Part shown: positions 10,909 to 24,330 of the stretch, piece by piece
Position numbering within the stretch: the first letter of the stretch is position 1
Layout of the letters: each line of letters begins with the position of its first letter
Notes under the pieces: model-generated
Told to the model about the DNA's origin: nothing
The model's database searches: none
Seen by the model: the letters and a program-made list of their open reading frames with translations, nothing else
Made by a program: the position numbers and the translations under genes
Assembly (NCBI GenBank): GCA_007922305.1
Contig: ML677335.1
Coordinates: 22,911,904 to 22,975,903, forward strand
DNA from: Dermatemys mawii
Taxonomy: Eukaryota > Chordata > Testudines > Dermatemydidae
Length of the DNA stretch: 64,000 nt
Direction of reading: 5' to 3'

Positions 10909-12639
10909 GGCTCCAAAGTACTTAGGAGAGAGGATGCAGACTGCCGATTGTCAGGAAAGTAAGGGACAACATGAAAAGCTCTGCTGAATGGATCCGCAAA
11001 ACCTACTGAAGTGTTGAAGATGGATAGATTTTTTTTTATTTCAGCAATAACTAAACCCTCAGCTAATCTGTATAGTACTTCTACTGCACAGCACCTTTTG
11101 GGTTTTAAATAAGTAACTGCAGGAAAAGCAGAGGTGCTCATCTGCTCTCAGATATGCTGCTACTCCTCCCTCAGCTGCCAGCAGATCCATCTCTTCATAT
11201 ATAATTGAAGGATCTTTCACGTTAACCTCCTTCTCCTGCTGAACACAGAATAAAAGTATTTTTAAATAGGACTTGAATTAGCAGAATAGAAATGTAATTG
11301 ACACCATAATTGATATATCAGGATCCTTCAGAATATTTTAAAAAATATAATGGGCAATCCTCCTTATCTACGGTGTATTTTTGGATGATTGACATTTCTC
11401 TCCCCCATGAAAGACCAACATTTATTCTGCTTTCCACTTGATTTTTTTGTGGGCATTTTTTTCTTTTAGGTACTTATATGATTATCACCATTTTTTTTAT
11501 TATGGGTGCCCAAATTGAGACTTCTTCAAGGGATCTAGCTTTCAGGAAGCACTAAACACCACAAATCAGGCCTTTTTCAAAGGGCACCCCAAATCATGAG
11601 TCACTTTGGAAAGTCTTTAAGTATCCTTACAGCTCTGGGTTGTGTTAGTTAATTTCTTACTATGAAACCAGCTAAAGGAATATATTGTTTTTGTGTAGCC
11701 CATGGAAAAATGCATTTTTGAATGCCAAAGTAAAGGATTTTTGTATTTATATTTTGGTGTGCCAAATGTGCTAGTGTTCACTGTTCCTTTAACTTTAGAA
11801 GTCACTGGGGCAGTCCACTAGTCCTGCTACTAACAACGCGTTGGGGGGAATTAGATGCGAAGATAGGTGTAATAGGAGAGCATGTAAACAGTCATGTCTG
11901 TGCAGGTTTTACTCTCTTTACACCCCTACTTTTCAGCTGACATGTTATCAGCACTGCATTTGTTTGCAGCCTGTGCTCTAATCACAAAATCGATCACCCC
12001 TTGATATAATGTTACTTGCTAGGGAGGACATCCTAACAATCCTACAAGATGCTCTACCCACCAATGTAATCTAGACTCACTGTGTGCAGATGCACATGCC
12101 AGTAACAAACACCAAGGCCGCCAGAGAAGTCAGTGCCAGAATCATTTTTCATTTGCCAGTCCTCTCTGTTATCAAAAGCAGAGACACAGGCTGGTGTTGC
12201 CTTCTCATGAACCCCACCAGACAGCTGGGGAAAGTGCTGCTCATGTATGACAGGTTATATACAGGGAAGAGACCTACTTCCAGCCCTCCCACCCAAGCTT
12301 ACCGCTTCTTTGGACATTTCCCTTCCCACCTTCCCCACTACCTTATTCAAAGGGAAAAACGGCCTACTTCAGCAGCTCTCAGTCTGTACTCCATGATACT
12401 GTATCTACACTAGTATAGGGTACTGTATGGCGATACAGGTTTCCTCTCTAAAGTAGAACAAGGAAATGGTCACAATCTGATTCCTCATGCTCCAAGCTCA
12501 ATTAAGTGTCCCAAGAATAAAGATTCAGATCATAATTGTTTAGTCAGCTTCAGGGGCATAGTGAAAGCTTGTTATTTTTGTAAAGCTACAATTTTCCACC
12601 CAGCTGACCCTTTCTGCCTTTTTAAGAGGAAAGACAGTA
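10909..12639. other. Intergenic DNA, no gene recognised
   Basis: AT-rich sequence with homopolymer T and A runs. No exon or named repeat could be supported. Confidence 0.45.
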
Positions 12640-12895
12640 TTATGTTTAAGGAACTGGACTGAGTCATAGGAGATATGGGTTTAATTCCTTGCTCTGCCAT
12701 TTATCTCCTGTATGATTAAGGGCAAATCACTTAATCTGTGAGTCAGTTACCCATCTGTACAATGGTAATAACAAAGCTTCTTTTCTCTCACCTTTTATCT
12801 ATTAGATGGTGAGCTCTCTAGGGCTGGGACTGCTTTACTGTATATTCACAGCACCTAGACACGTCTCCATTGAGATCTCTAGAGATTGCAATGAA
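12640..12895 (+). repeat. CORE/MIR-like SINE
   Basis: It has the same architecture as the element near 2.8-3.15 kb: a head with gggtttaattcc, a core with gggcaaatcacttaatctgtgagtc-like text, then a tail with gggctgggactgctttactg and cagcacctagacac. The copy is diverged. Confidence 0.6.
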
Positions 12896-14092
12896 GTTTT
12901 GTAAGTGCTGCTTTAGCTTGGCAGATAGGCCTTCCAGATTCTTCTCCTTTCAGCTTCATAATAAAACTCTTCTCTGCTATCAGTGGTAAATATTGCCATC
13001 TTCAAGCCTCCAAGGGATTGTTTTAAATTTAAACTTTGAGTTCCTTGTGTTTTCACAGAAAGGTTCATTGGTCTCTGACAGCTGATGTCTAGTGACTGAA
13101 CTTCTCACTGGCTGAAGAGTAGCTGGGGGTAAAAAATAATCGATTACTTTGAAGTAAGAGTTTCCACTCCAATAGCAACATGCTCCAGGTGATTTCTGAG
13201 AGATGGGCAAAACTGGAGGGATTTGGATGTGGGTCACAGTTTTATCTAAGCATCCAAATTCAGGAGTTCAGGACATTTTAAGTAGAAATATTTGTCCCTG
13301 CGTGTTACGCAGAATTCTTTAAACACCTTTGGTAATTTGAAGAACATCAAAACAACAGTTTACAGGCACAAGATTAAAGTAATCAACATAAACATGCTTG
13401 TTGCCATAAGTGTCTCCTCTTAAAAGTAGCTTGAGCATAAACAATCATTTAATTCAGGAGCTATAGAGTTTGACAAATCCTCATCTGAACTATTGGACTA
13501 TTTCCTGTCAGAGCTCTTTCCTGTAGCTATACCAGCAACTGCAATTAATCATGTATTAAGGAAGTGTTCTTCAATCAGTGATCACCTACAATTTAGCTGG
13601 AAATGATATCCAGTTACATTAATTCTCATCTTAGAAACATTATAGTCATCTTCCGTGCATGAATTATATCTGCTATGTTGGGAAATGGGGCCAGTATTAT
13701 TGCAGGCTACAGTACAACCAATTTTGTGGCTCAAAATGTGTTTTTTTTTTAAATAACTATTTGGCGATAAAGCCCTCAAATATGTGAAGTGTGTATTTAA
13801 TCATCACTACTTGCCAATACATCTTTAAGCACTAAGACATAAGAGCTGCTAGAGCATATGCAAGTAAATGTAAGACACAAACTATGATTATCGTTAAGTA
13901 TTTATGAAATATTATTCCAATTTCAAAATACAATAGGGATGAGCCTGTTTTTCTGCTCCAGTAGCATTGTGACAAGGTGTAAAGCCTCTCTGGCATGTAA
14001 GGGGTTACTAGGTTCCTGCCTAGCAGATGGCTGATCTGGGCAGAGTTATAAAAGGAAAAGGGAAAGTAGGGTAGGTGAAGTTACCATGGGGG
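12896..14092. other. Intergenic DNA, nothing supported
   Basis: No gene or clear repeat boundary could be placed here. Confidence 0.4.
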
Positions 14093-14623
14093 CAGTGGTT
14101 CTCAACCAGGGGTACATATATCCCTGGGGTACTCAGAGGTCTTCCAGGGAGTACTCAACTCATCTAGCTCATTGTTTCTCAACCTAAATGTTGCAGCCTC
14201 CAAAGGGTTCACAAGATGGGTTATGGGGAGTTGCAAGGGGAGGGCCAGCATTAGGGGGGTGCCAAGCAGGTAAATGGCCTGGGGTTCCACACCCCAGGGG
14301 GCCCTGTGAAGCGAAGTTACGTGCTTCAGCCCCACTGCCTGGGACTCAGACTTCCCACAAGGCTCACAAGTGAAAAACAGGCTCAAGTATCACACTGAAA
14401 TGTAAGTACAATATTGATATTCCAATTGTTTATTTTATAATCCTATGGTAAACAGGAGAAAGTAAGCAATTTTTCAGGGACTCTTTTTTTTTTTTTTTTT
14501 TTTGTATTTTTATATCTGATTTTGTAAGCAAGCAGTTTTTAAGTGAGGTGAAACTTGGGGGTATGCAAGACAAATCAGACTCCTGAAAGGGGCAAAGTAG
14601 TCTGGAAAGGTTGAGACCCACTG
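14093..14623. mobile_element. Non-autonomous hAT element (CAGTGGTTCTCAACC class)
   Basis: The left end is CAGTGGTTCTCAACC and the right end is GGTTGAGACCCACTG, inverted imperfect copies. Flanking octamers CATGGGGG and CCTTAGGG match at 5 of 8 positions, so the target duplication is decayed. A second, internal ...tttctcaaccta near 14175 suggests a nested or duplicated end. There is no transposase frame. A T run lies at 14486-14503. Confidence 0.7.
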
Positions 14624-17600
14624 CCTTAGGGAAAGGGTGTGTTTTCTTTCTTCCAAGGTGGGAAGACCTTGGCTGGTTATTACCTAGTAATTGGAATTGA
14701 TTTATTCTGGTTTTTAGTTTGGGTTTTTGGAAATAAAGGAAGCCCAGAAGAAAGTGATGTGGAGAGATTTGAAGTCGGGACTTTATTTTTCCAGCCCTGG
14801 CTGGTGAGTGCACACTACTTTATTAGCACCCAGAAGTCTCATTTGGGATTGTGGCCTCAATACAGTCATATAGAAAGGTGTGCTTGCTGCCCCAGAGAGC
14901 TTGCAGTCTAAAGAACTGATACTGCAGAAGAGCTCTTCAAGGTTGGATCCCGTTGGCCCTATTGGCTCCAGTGGGGCTCAACACCATGCAGAGTTCATTG
15001 CAGAATCAGGGCTTTAAATCAGATATAACAAGTGTGGATACCACACAGGAAGATGAAGGTAACCCTGATAGCTGCTCTGTAACTACATACTTCTAAGTGT
15101 ATCTGCTGATAGTTCTAAGTCTCTTAAGGATTTTCTTAACTACAACAAAACCCAACAATTTAACAAAGTTCAATCTCGCTGACCATCTACCTAGCAGCAT
15201 GTAACCCTAAAACCTGACGAAGACCACTACCTGTCAGAGTGAAAACTGCAAACAATCTCCTCGCTCTTCTGCTAAGGCTATGCTGAGCTGCAATGAAAAC
15301 GTCTGCATTCTGCATAGACTATTCCACACACACCAGGTAAGTCTAGAGAACGCTGGATTGTTTTGTCACAGTATATTTTATTATGTAATAGAATAGTGAT
15401 TGCTATGCTGCCTCTTACTTTTGGTATTCTGAAATATAGCTTTCCATGTTAGCTCCAGTGATGCTGTATGCTGCAAAATGTTTTCACTAGAAATGGGGCT
15501 TTTATGCGAAAAATGAGTCTTGCACATAAAGCTGGATAAAATAGTAGGGATCTATGGTTCTTTTTCCTCTTGTTGTGTTACATTTGGAACTGTCTGCTGC
15601 CAGGCAACTCTGCTCTGGAGAAGTAACACTTCCACACTGAACACTTTCCCCTTGCTTCCTGAAAATACACTATTAAAGTGTATATATTAGCACCATGTGT
15701 ATAATTAGCTAAGGAATTAAATAGTGGTAGTGTAGTGACTGTAAGCCAGAATATTATTTACTGTGCACAAAGTAACAGCTAAAAATATTGTTGACTGTTA
15801 AAACCCATTTCCCTCACTCTTGAGTAGGCCATAGGATCTTTGACTTTCACTTGCCCCATCATTTAGTGTCTTTGAGTGAAGAATGACACTTCAAACTGTG
15901 CTACCCTCTTAGTCAATACTGCAGTGTTAGGATTTGGTATGATGCCAAATCCTGTCATGGGACTTCAGCTCTCAGATTTATTCCTAAAAGTGACTTCACG
16001 CTCTAGAAAGGCAGTTTAGAAAATCTGGCTTCCGAGGGAGGAAAAAAGTTATCATTCCACTTGTCACTAGTTCCTTTGAGTGACATCCCATCTTTGACAA
16101 GAATGAAGCAAAATAAAGCGACCAATTTTGCTTGACGGTGAGGATGGAATAAGGGATGACTTAAACATGACATATTGTTTGGTTCTCATTGTTCATATTC
16201 CTTTTTAAAACACCTTATTCTAAAATTGGGCAGTACCACTAGAGTTAAGTGTCTATCAGAATTTCTATTAGAAACCTCTCTTTTTCAGGTTAACTCAGAA
16301 AAGTTGGGCATGTCCTGTTCCTCTGAGAGAGTTCAGTGAGTTGAGTTTAGCTGTTCTAGAGTAACACCAGTGAGAACTATAGCAGAAGTTTCATACACTT
16401 GTATAACCAGGTGTTAAAAATGAAGTTATCATAATCTGAAGTAGGAATGTGGCCATAAAGCTAAATTAATTTGGCATTAATATGACTAAAATCATTACTG
16501 TCTTCAACTGATCAGAACCCTTGATTTACAAAAATTGCCTCTGATGCCCAACTCTACCACTCCTAGTAGAGGATGAGAAGGGAAGATGATGTGTCTGGAA
16601 AGACCCAATCCATGCCTTATAGGAATGTGTACCACCTCTGCAGTGTTCCCAGACCATGAGTGAAGAAGAGGGCAGGTTTTTCATTTGTCACTCATGTGAC
16701 AGAATATTGCCAAACTAGGCCAGACCTAGTGTTTTGTTTTTGGAATCTGACCTACTGTTAAACTGAGTGTAACATTAGAAACATTCCATCATGCTTAGAC
16801 AAACAGATACTCAAACCATCATTGCTTCTACTACTAGTTCAGGCAGGCTTATCAGAAACCACATTTTCCAATTTAACCAAGTATTTTGGAGAGTCAAGCA
16901 GGATCACTTGAGAATCTGTTCCCAAAAAACCACAGATTGCTGACATCTCAATATTAGAAATGTGAACACTCATGACTCTTGCCTGCAGTTAGAATGTATT
17001 TTGATCAGTTTGTATGTTAGAGGTAGATTCTGTGGACAGAATTAAACAGTTAGTCAGCTACTGATATAATAGGACCAAATCACATCCAATTTAATTGTCT
17101 TTCTAAACAAGACAATGATTTTCCTGTACTAGAGTAAAGAGATCTAAACTACTTCACCCATCACTTACTTTTGGAATAAAACTCCTAATTGGCATTTCTG
17201 TAAAAGACAGATGGCAAGCACCTCTAAACAAATTTTAACCGGTTATATGATCCTCTCAGCCAATCACATTATTCCTTGTAGTCAGTTGATGAAGCCTCCC
17301 TGCAGCAAATACTGCCTCCAGCAGGTGAGGGCAGATTGCTGCCCTTAGGCTCTGGCTGATTTGTTGACATGACTGACAGTGAGACTATTGTTGCATTTAC
17401 TTTTCTCAGAACATGGAAATTACATCAGATCAGGGAGGGTTTGAGAACTTTTATATATGCCTTGAATATATAAAAGATAATACTGTATGGATAAACCTGA
17501 CATAAATGTCAAAAACTGACTAAGGGTCAGATCTTTCTTTACACCTGTCATAGACGGAAAGAACCCTGAACACAGCAGGACCAGGCAAAATGCCCAGAAC

Positions 17601-20339
17601 ATGGGGGAGCAAACACAGAGAAGCCAGAGATTTGGAGGGGATCTCTGCAACCCAATGTGTACAAGACGTCTTTCTGGAGGGCAGTGCAGGTGCCATGGCA
17701 ATGAAAATCCATGGGCAGTTCCACCTGTAGAACAGCATGGTTCTGCTGCTGCTCCATGACCTGTGACCTCCTGAGTTCTTGGCCTGATTACTCAGGCTGG
17801 GAGCTGAGAAGATAGTTTGGCTGTGTTATTAATTATGTAGTGCCTAAAGGACCTGATTGGGGGATCAGGGCCTCATTATTTTATATACTGAACACACATA
17901 ATAAAGAGTTCCTGACATGGAGAGTTTGCAATCTATATATGTTTCCATTCTGTCCTGAGAGATGGTGGGAAAGCTTCTTATTGATACAAAGCTCTGAAGA
18001 AATCACTAGGAAAAGTTACAGTGCTGCATTTTAAAAAGTGAGAGTGACAAATATGGCATCATTATAAATTTAGAACCACAATACAATTTTTGCAACAATT
18101 TAAGTGTGTTTCTAATCACAGTTTGTCTCCAGAATCCTGTGCTTTCATGTCAGTGATGTTCGTGTCTCCAATACCATCAAGAAGAGGATGTGCTTTTATC
18201 AGCAGAAAAAACTTGAAAACTTGAAGTGAGTACAACCTAAAGGCTCAGAAATCAAAAGGTAACTACAAAATATCCCCAACTCTATTATCTGAAAAACAAA
18301 ACTTCATGATATTTTGAGGGCCTGACTCATGAATTTTGAATGCTTGAAGTTGACAGTGGTAATATTCTCATCAGCTGTATAGCAATATTGTGGAAAAAGA
18401 GACAATGACAAAGAGACAAGTAAATCTAAACCCAGTTCATTTTTTCCAATCTATAGCAACTTACATGGCCCATCATGGGCTGACATTTAATTAAATGCTG
18501 CTTGTTCCTGAGCACCCTGGACAGCTTAAGGTGTTGAACCCTTTTTACTTCACCTCCACACTTGATCATTTTGAAAAAATTTAGTGTGTGTATATTTTAA
18601 AATGCTTTGTCAGTGTTCTGTTTTTTGCACTTGTCAGACTGTCATCTGTTTGGAAATCAAAGGCAGAAAACTTATTTGAGAGGAGGTGCATGTGGCTTTA
18701 GGAAACTGAGCAGAGATTTTCTTTTCTTTCTTTTTTTTTTTTAGCTATCTTTTTTTAAAACAGGAACTAAATGTATACCTATTTTGTCTTTTCCTGGTAC
18801 ATGACTATAATTGTTAAACCAATTTAGGTCTTAAATTCTGAGGAAATATTAAAATTTATTATGACCTTTTTAATTTATGGGGACTTTAAATATTTTTATT
18901 TAATCTACCTGAATGTTGTATTTGTTTCAATCCATTTCTGGATGAATCTCATTTCAGCACTTTGAGCAACTCATGAGTCCAGAACAGTGGCACATTGAAG
19001 AAAAACCTAACTAGAAAGTCTCAACCTTTTAAAAAGCCACATCTATTACTGTTTTAATCACCCACCAAAAATGGTTACTGAAATAAGTGGAATTCAGACT
19101 GTGCTAATGCAGAAAATATCTACAATGATCTGTTTTGTTTTTAGTTATAAATCAAACATCAATCAGTTGGAAGATTGTAGTTAAAACAGACTGAGTGTTA
19201 TATGCATTGTTGTGATAATCAGCCATAGATTTTCATGAGAGGCCTTTTGATCACCTTAAAGATTTTATTCCTCCAGTTAGAATTAGTCCTTTCTAAACTA
19301 TGGCTATGCTCTTGCAAAGACTTACACATTTACTTAAATTTATGTGCTGCAAATAGTCCCTTGATTTTGCAGTACATAAAGTTAGGCACAAACATAAGTG
19401 TTTGCTGATCAGGAGAATCTATATTTGCTTAATCTGAATGCATAACAATTGTGTAAAGAATTAAGCCATAGTCCTGCAACTAGTTGCCTGTGGATAGACT
19501 ACTCATCAGCACAGAGACCCATTGACCTCAGTGTAGCTCCATGTAGTGTGAGAGTCTGCGAGGATAACCACACAGGATCTGAACCATTGGGTGGAGGAGG
19601 AAATGAGGGGAAGTTGAGCATCAGTGTATCTTGCTCTTATCAGTTACTCCTACCTCCTGTCTTCCTCAAGATTGCATAATTACATGGACAAAACAAATAA
19701 ATTAAATAACAGGAGAACTGCAATGTTTTGAGTTAGGTTAGTTGAATTGACTTCATATTGCAAACATTCTATTCTAGATCTGTGGAAACCATTTGCAGTG
19801 AACAATACAGTCAAATTAAATATGTTCTTTTATCTTTCCTGAATTTGTCGCTTTAAATTTAATCTATTACTTGAAATTATTCAAATAACTATATCAATTA
19901 TATTGCAGATTTTTGTGAATAAATTTCAGCCTATGAATTGTTTATAAACTTTGTCTGCCCATGGTGTTCATTAGCTCTTTGGTCATGATATTGTTTTTGT
20001 TCCATGATTCCCAGGCTAGTACCCATTCCACTACACAAAGTCTTCTTTTTTTTAAAAAAAGAATCCATCCTTATAGATTGAACAACTACACATCTTACTG
20101 CTTGCCACTTCTCCTTCCTTTTTTTCTCCTGTCTTGCCAGATGTATTTCTCATTAGAGTGAGCAGGTTACCTCTGATATTGGATCTTGATGTCACCTTGA
20201 TGTCATTTTTCAGCAAACTGAAGCCCTACATACAATCTCAAATGAATGGTAGAAAGATCAAGTGTTAATGAAATTTCCAGTTTCAAAATCTTTCTTCTAA
20301 ACCTTTCTTCTTATAACAGCATTCTAAAAAGGGAAAGTG
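14624..20339. other. Intergenic DNA with few recognisable features
   Basis: AT-rich. A SINE-tail-like segment occurs near 14810-14915 (gccccagagagcttgcagtct). I see one candidate exon at 18133-18225 (separate entry). Short open frames elsewhere look like chance. Confidence 0.4.
18133..18225 (+). other. Candidate orphan exon, 93 bp
   Basis: The segment is preceded by tttgtctccag and followed by gtgagt, both good splice-site matches. It stays open in one frame (1 + 30 codons + 2 bases), reading as a basic, Lys-rich peptide (SNTIKKRMCFYQQKKLENL). The length is a multiple of three. No partner exon was found on either side and I do not recognise the peptide, so a chance arrangement is likely. Confidence 0.15.
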
Positions 20340-21490
20340 GTATTGTGATCCAGAAACCTCTTGGTGCAGGATTTTAGAGGGATCCCCTGGGTCAGATATA
20401 TGTAGAATAGTTCACTGAAGGGTGACTTGTGAGGTCTCTGACAGCCAAGAGCCCACTGGTTGTGATAATCATAGTGAAATGTATGTTTGGGTAATATTTA
20501 AGGAATTGTATATCTAAACTAAAAATTACATTCTTAAGGTCTAGAAGTTAAGACAGCTCACCAGGAAGTGACATACCTTGGACATCTTGCCTCCTATCTA
20601 AAAGGAACAGATCCTTACCTCTGTGCCTGGCCCTGAGAGTGCTGTGTATTGTCTGCGTCACAATGGATGCTTATTTGCATATTGGCCCAGATACCAGTTG
20701 AAAGATTGTGAAATCCACAAGAGAACATTTACAGGAAAACACAATCACCAGGGGAGTGACCTCTTGATGACTAAAATTAAAGAATTAGTCTGGTGCATTA
20801 GGGAATGCAAAGAAACACAGGCTCCTTCACCAAGGAGGCAAGATGGCACAGCATGTTGTGTCTCATGAAAGTGGGGTCACAGCCAGCCTTGCTGTAAAGT
20901 GCTTGTGAGAAAAACTTTATTGGTCATGAGAGTATGTTGTTAACATGCATTCTGAGCCTAGTCTTAGTTGTGAATTTTATTTTACATGTAACCATTTGTT
21001 TCCAATAAATTTACTTACTATTACTTTGAATCCGTAAACTTTGTTAAGGAAGCCTATTTTGAATTTCACTATAAACATATTTAAGTGCTGAATGGTGATC
21101 TGAGTTGGAATTTGTAGGCTGGGGTGTGCTGTGTCTTTGGAAGTAGTAGATCTATGAATACTATAAGTCTCCAGTGGAACAGGGTCTGGACACTCCAGGG
21201 AGATGCTCGGGTCTTGGGGATTGGAGTGTGCTTATTGTTAACCTGCAGAGAGATGGCAGGGGCCCCCATAGGCCTACTCAGTGTGTTGCCAGTGGAGTTG
21301 TGTTGCCAGTGGAGTTGGGGAGCTGACAGCCCACTGGTATAGACAAGGCTACTTCCCCTGAAGATGGTAGCGAGGAGCCTAAACTCTGGAGACCCTTTGG
21401 AAGTGTCCCAGATATCACAGGGAAAGTGCATGACAAGAGTGTGATAGTTAAATCCATCCAGCACTGTGTTGCAGCTGGGATAACACTGTC
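20340..21490 (+). repeat. Possible LTR-like repeat
   Basis: The stretch contains 'caccaggaagtgacatacc', 'gaggcaagatggcacagcatg' and an AATAAA at about 21004. I associate this arrangement with long interspersed LTR-type repeats of turtles. Boundaries, terminal dinucleotides and target duplications could not be defined, and no retroviral coding region is present. Confidence 0.2.
21284..21317. repeat. Tandem duplication, 17-bp unit x2
   Basis: TGTTGCCAGTGGAGTTG occurs twice without a spacer. Confidence 0.95.
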
Positions 21491-23739
21491 TCCTAACAGT
21501 AGTCCCAGCTACATGAATTTAACTAGAAAGTGAAGGAACATGTCTGGTGGTATAGTTTCCTTTCCATGTTTTATCAACAGCAATAAAATAAAGTAGGGAT
21601 GAAAAGACAAATCAGTTCAGGTCACATAAGAACTTCATCATTCCATCCCCCTCCTAAATCTGCCCCGCTCCCCGCACTGGGAGAGAATACTTCTGTGGTC
21701 TATTCATGACCAGAATTAAAGTGTTGAAATACCACCTAAGGTCCCCATCCTGCAATAAGATTAATGTGGGTTCAGGATCCATTTGTGCAGAGCTCATAGC
21801 AGGCTCAGGGCCCAAGTGTCTGAGCACTGGTAGCCCCATCTCAACCATTTATCTTCCTGTTAGTGCTTCAGGGATGTGGAAACAGACAGGAAAGGGCTAA
21901 AACGTGTGGAGCACATGCATGTTCTAACAGACTTAAGAGCTTGGCACAAAAGAAGGAAGTAAGCTGTGGACCCCTGGGTGAGGATTGACTAGGCTAATAT
22001 AAAGAAAGAGAGAAGACTGGTCTCCTGCTTGAAATCCTAAAAGCAAACCACTTGTGTTTGAAAGAGGGTGGATAAAGTCTGAAGAGGGTACTATAGATAT
22101 CTCACATCATAAAATCCTTGTGAAGGTAAGGGTATCTCTTTGTCAGACTATTCTATTGCACACAACTGAGGGCTAGTTTGTTTTCATTTGAGTGTAAACT
22201 ACTCACACCTCTGGCATGTCTAGTGTCCGCCCAGATCCCTGCTCTCTTACAACACTCTTCACCTGCCACTAATGTATTTTGTTTTAATCCACCCATTCCA
22301 GAACATTCCTAACCTCCGCATTCTGAACAGAGGATGGAGTTTTTGTGCTGCAAGGTCATCCCTAACAAACCATTCCACGATGCCATACAGAGTGGGGTCA
22401 GGATGGAGGAACTTTTTTGATTGGATTTTTTTTTTAAAATGACTTCCTGAGTATTTATAAAGGCTTTTGAAGTTTGTGCCTTCTAGAATTAAATGTGGCT
22501 GATTCACAGCTGTGCCATTACTACAACACTGCACTCTTATGTCACTATCTACATGCCAAGCTTCAGGCTGGTGTAAGCGTGTGGTGGCTTTTTCTGCCAT
22601 GAAATGATCAGCTGAAAGAGGAAATGAAGACGATTGAGTGAAAAACCCATTCTAGGCACTAGCAGCAATGGACTAATGACAGAAACTTGCACAAGACTGA
22701 GTTCTGAGACTGACTTCAGGATTCTGAATTCTAGTGCTGGCTTTTTTTCCTGAAAGAGAAGCCGTAAGGAGAGAGACTTCAGGAGTTTAGGAAGTAAGAA
22801 AGATGTGAAAAGAGATGTACATGGAGCGATGTTGTAGTGTGTTCAAAGTGAGGCTGAAGAGGATAAGAATGGAAGGCACTGAAGGGATTCAGAGTGCCAG
22901 GGTTAGATCAAATGATTATGTGATTGTTAGCAACATTATAGTGACATACTAAGGAAACAAGAGGTGAGAGGTAGGGAGCTTGGAGAAGAGGAGATCACAT
23001 TATTCAAGCTGTGGGAAGAATCTAGACCTAGAACAAGAGCTTTAGCAATGAGGCTAATAGGGAAAGGGTGGATTTAGGTTAAAATCAAGCATTGACAAGA
23101 TTGTGCAAGAAGTTGGATCAACAGCAGAGTTAACAGTGACACTAATATGAATGTGGGAGACAGAAAAGAGGTGTTGAGAAGGAGGGAGATAATGGGTCTC
23201 CTCCTGAGCTGGGCAGAGATGCATGGTAGAGATCAGGTGAGGTGTAGGCACAACTGGCCTTAAGCAACCCTTGTGCTCTCTGTGTATCTATACCAGGCCA
23301 CTACCCTTCCCAATGCTGCATTAATGCATTGGTCTAAATGGGCTGTTTGTAAACTGGGCTCACTGCCTGTACGCCTAGGAGCAGTACCAGCTGCTGGGAC
23401 TTGCTGGAGCACAGCACCCCTGAGGACAGGCCGGCTGAGTTTGTCATCTAAACACTTGAACATTTTCAACCAGCTGCAACTCCAGGTAACCTCCAGTCCC
23501 CGTCACATCTTCCCTGCACTGGCTGCAGGTAGAAAGGGTAGCCCCGGGCCTGTCCTGCTAGGTGAGGAGCCCTTGTGCAGGGAGAACCCTTGGGCACTGT
23601 ATAAAACAGCAGCAGGGCTGGTTGCATGGGAGAAGCGATGCCAACCCACACTCCCCTCAAAGCAAAGCCAGGCTGAGGCGCTGTGGGTTCTGCCCTGTGT
23701 TGGGGAGAGGGGCTAAGGGGGGAGCCCCGCAGGGCTGCC
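21491..23739. other. Intergenic DNA upstream of SGPL1, no gene recognised
   Basis: No exon or well-bounded repeat was identified. GC content rises after about 23300 towards the promoter. Confidence 0.4.
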
Positions 23740-24330
23740 TGGGGTCAATTGGATGCCCAGCGGCGGGAGTGTTGCCGGATCGACTCTTCCCCAGCAGGTG
23801 GCGCTGCGGCCGCCTCCCTGGTGGCAGGCGGGGCCATTTTCTCCGAGCGAGAAGGCGGTGGCGGGGGCCGGGCGATGGGGCCATTTCCGGGCCGGTAGCA
23901 CAGGCGCAGCGAGCGGTGCTGCCCCCAATCTCAGCCTCGCCTGCGCGCCGGGGCCAGCCGCCGCCGAGCCGCACCGCAGCGCCCGAGCGGGCTGAGCGCG
24001 GGACAGACCCGGCCCGGGGAGGAGGCGAATCCCGGCCCGTTCCGAGGGACCCCTGCGCGGAGCGGCCGGCACGGCGACAAAGATGGTGAGCACCGGCCCT
24101 TCCCCACTGGTAGCCGCCGGCGAGGATCGGCGTAAGCCGGCCCGGGGACCCCGGTCTCCCGGGCCGGGTCAGGGGCCGCGCCCGCTCGGGCTGACCCTGG
24201 TCAGTGTCCGGCTGGGTTTAGGGGGTCAGCGGCAGCCGCGGCCCGGTTGGTCGGTGTGAACCCCCGGCTGGGCGCGAAGCGCTGTGCAGCGCCCCGGGGA
24301 TGGGAGAGGCGGGTGACGACCGGGGGGGTC
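23740..24330 (+). promoter_or_regulatory. CpG island promoter of SGPL1
   Basis: The segment is strongly GC-rich with dense CpG, unlike the AT-rich sequence on either side, and it encloses exon 1. There is no clear TATA box at a fitting distance. Two YY1-like GGCCATTTT/GGCCATTTCC motifs lie at 23832-23840 and 23879-23890; the second overlaps a TTCCGG ETS-type core. Such TATA-less promoters with YY1/ETS sites are usual for housekeeping genes. The transcription start is not visible but probably lies between 23800 and 24050. Confidence 0.7.
24083..24085 (+). CDS. SGPL1: SGPL1 exon 1: 5' UTR plus start codon only
   Basis: GACAAAGATG|GTGAGC places the ATG as the last three bases of exon 1, with purine at -3 and a good donor immediately after. 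Exon 2 opens in frame with GAC ACC, so the protein starts MDTFVPYKE. No ATG in the right frame precedes this peptide within exon 2, which supports the choice. The untranslated part of the exon is GC-rich and of unknown length. Confidence 0.8.

Noticed and set aside
22259..22600. 113-codon - strand frame upstream of SGPL1
   Set aside because: It has no recognisable domain and no splice or promoter context, and is compatible with chance in this sequence.
23562..24093. Long open frames on both strands across the CpG island, including a possible antisense gene
   Set aside because: High GC reduces stop codons; the translations are Arg/Ala/Gly/Pro-rich without domains and no splice context was found.
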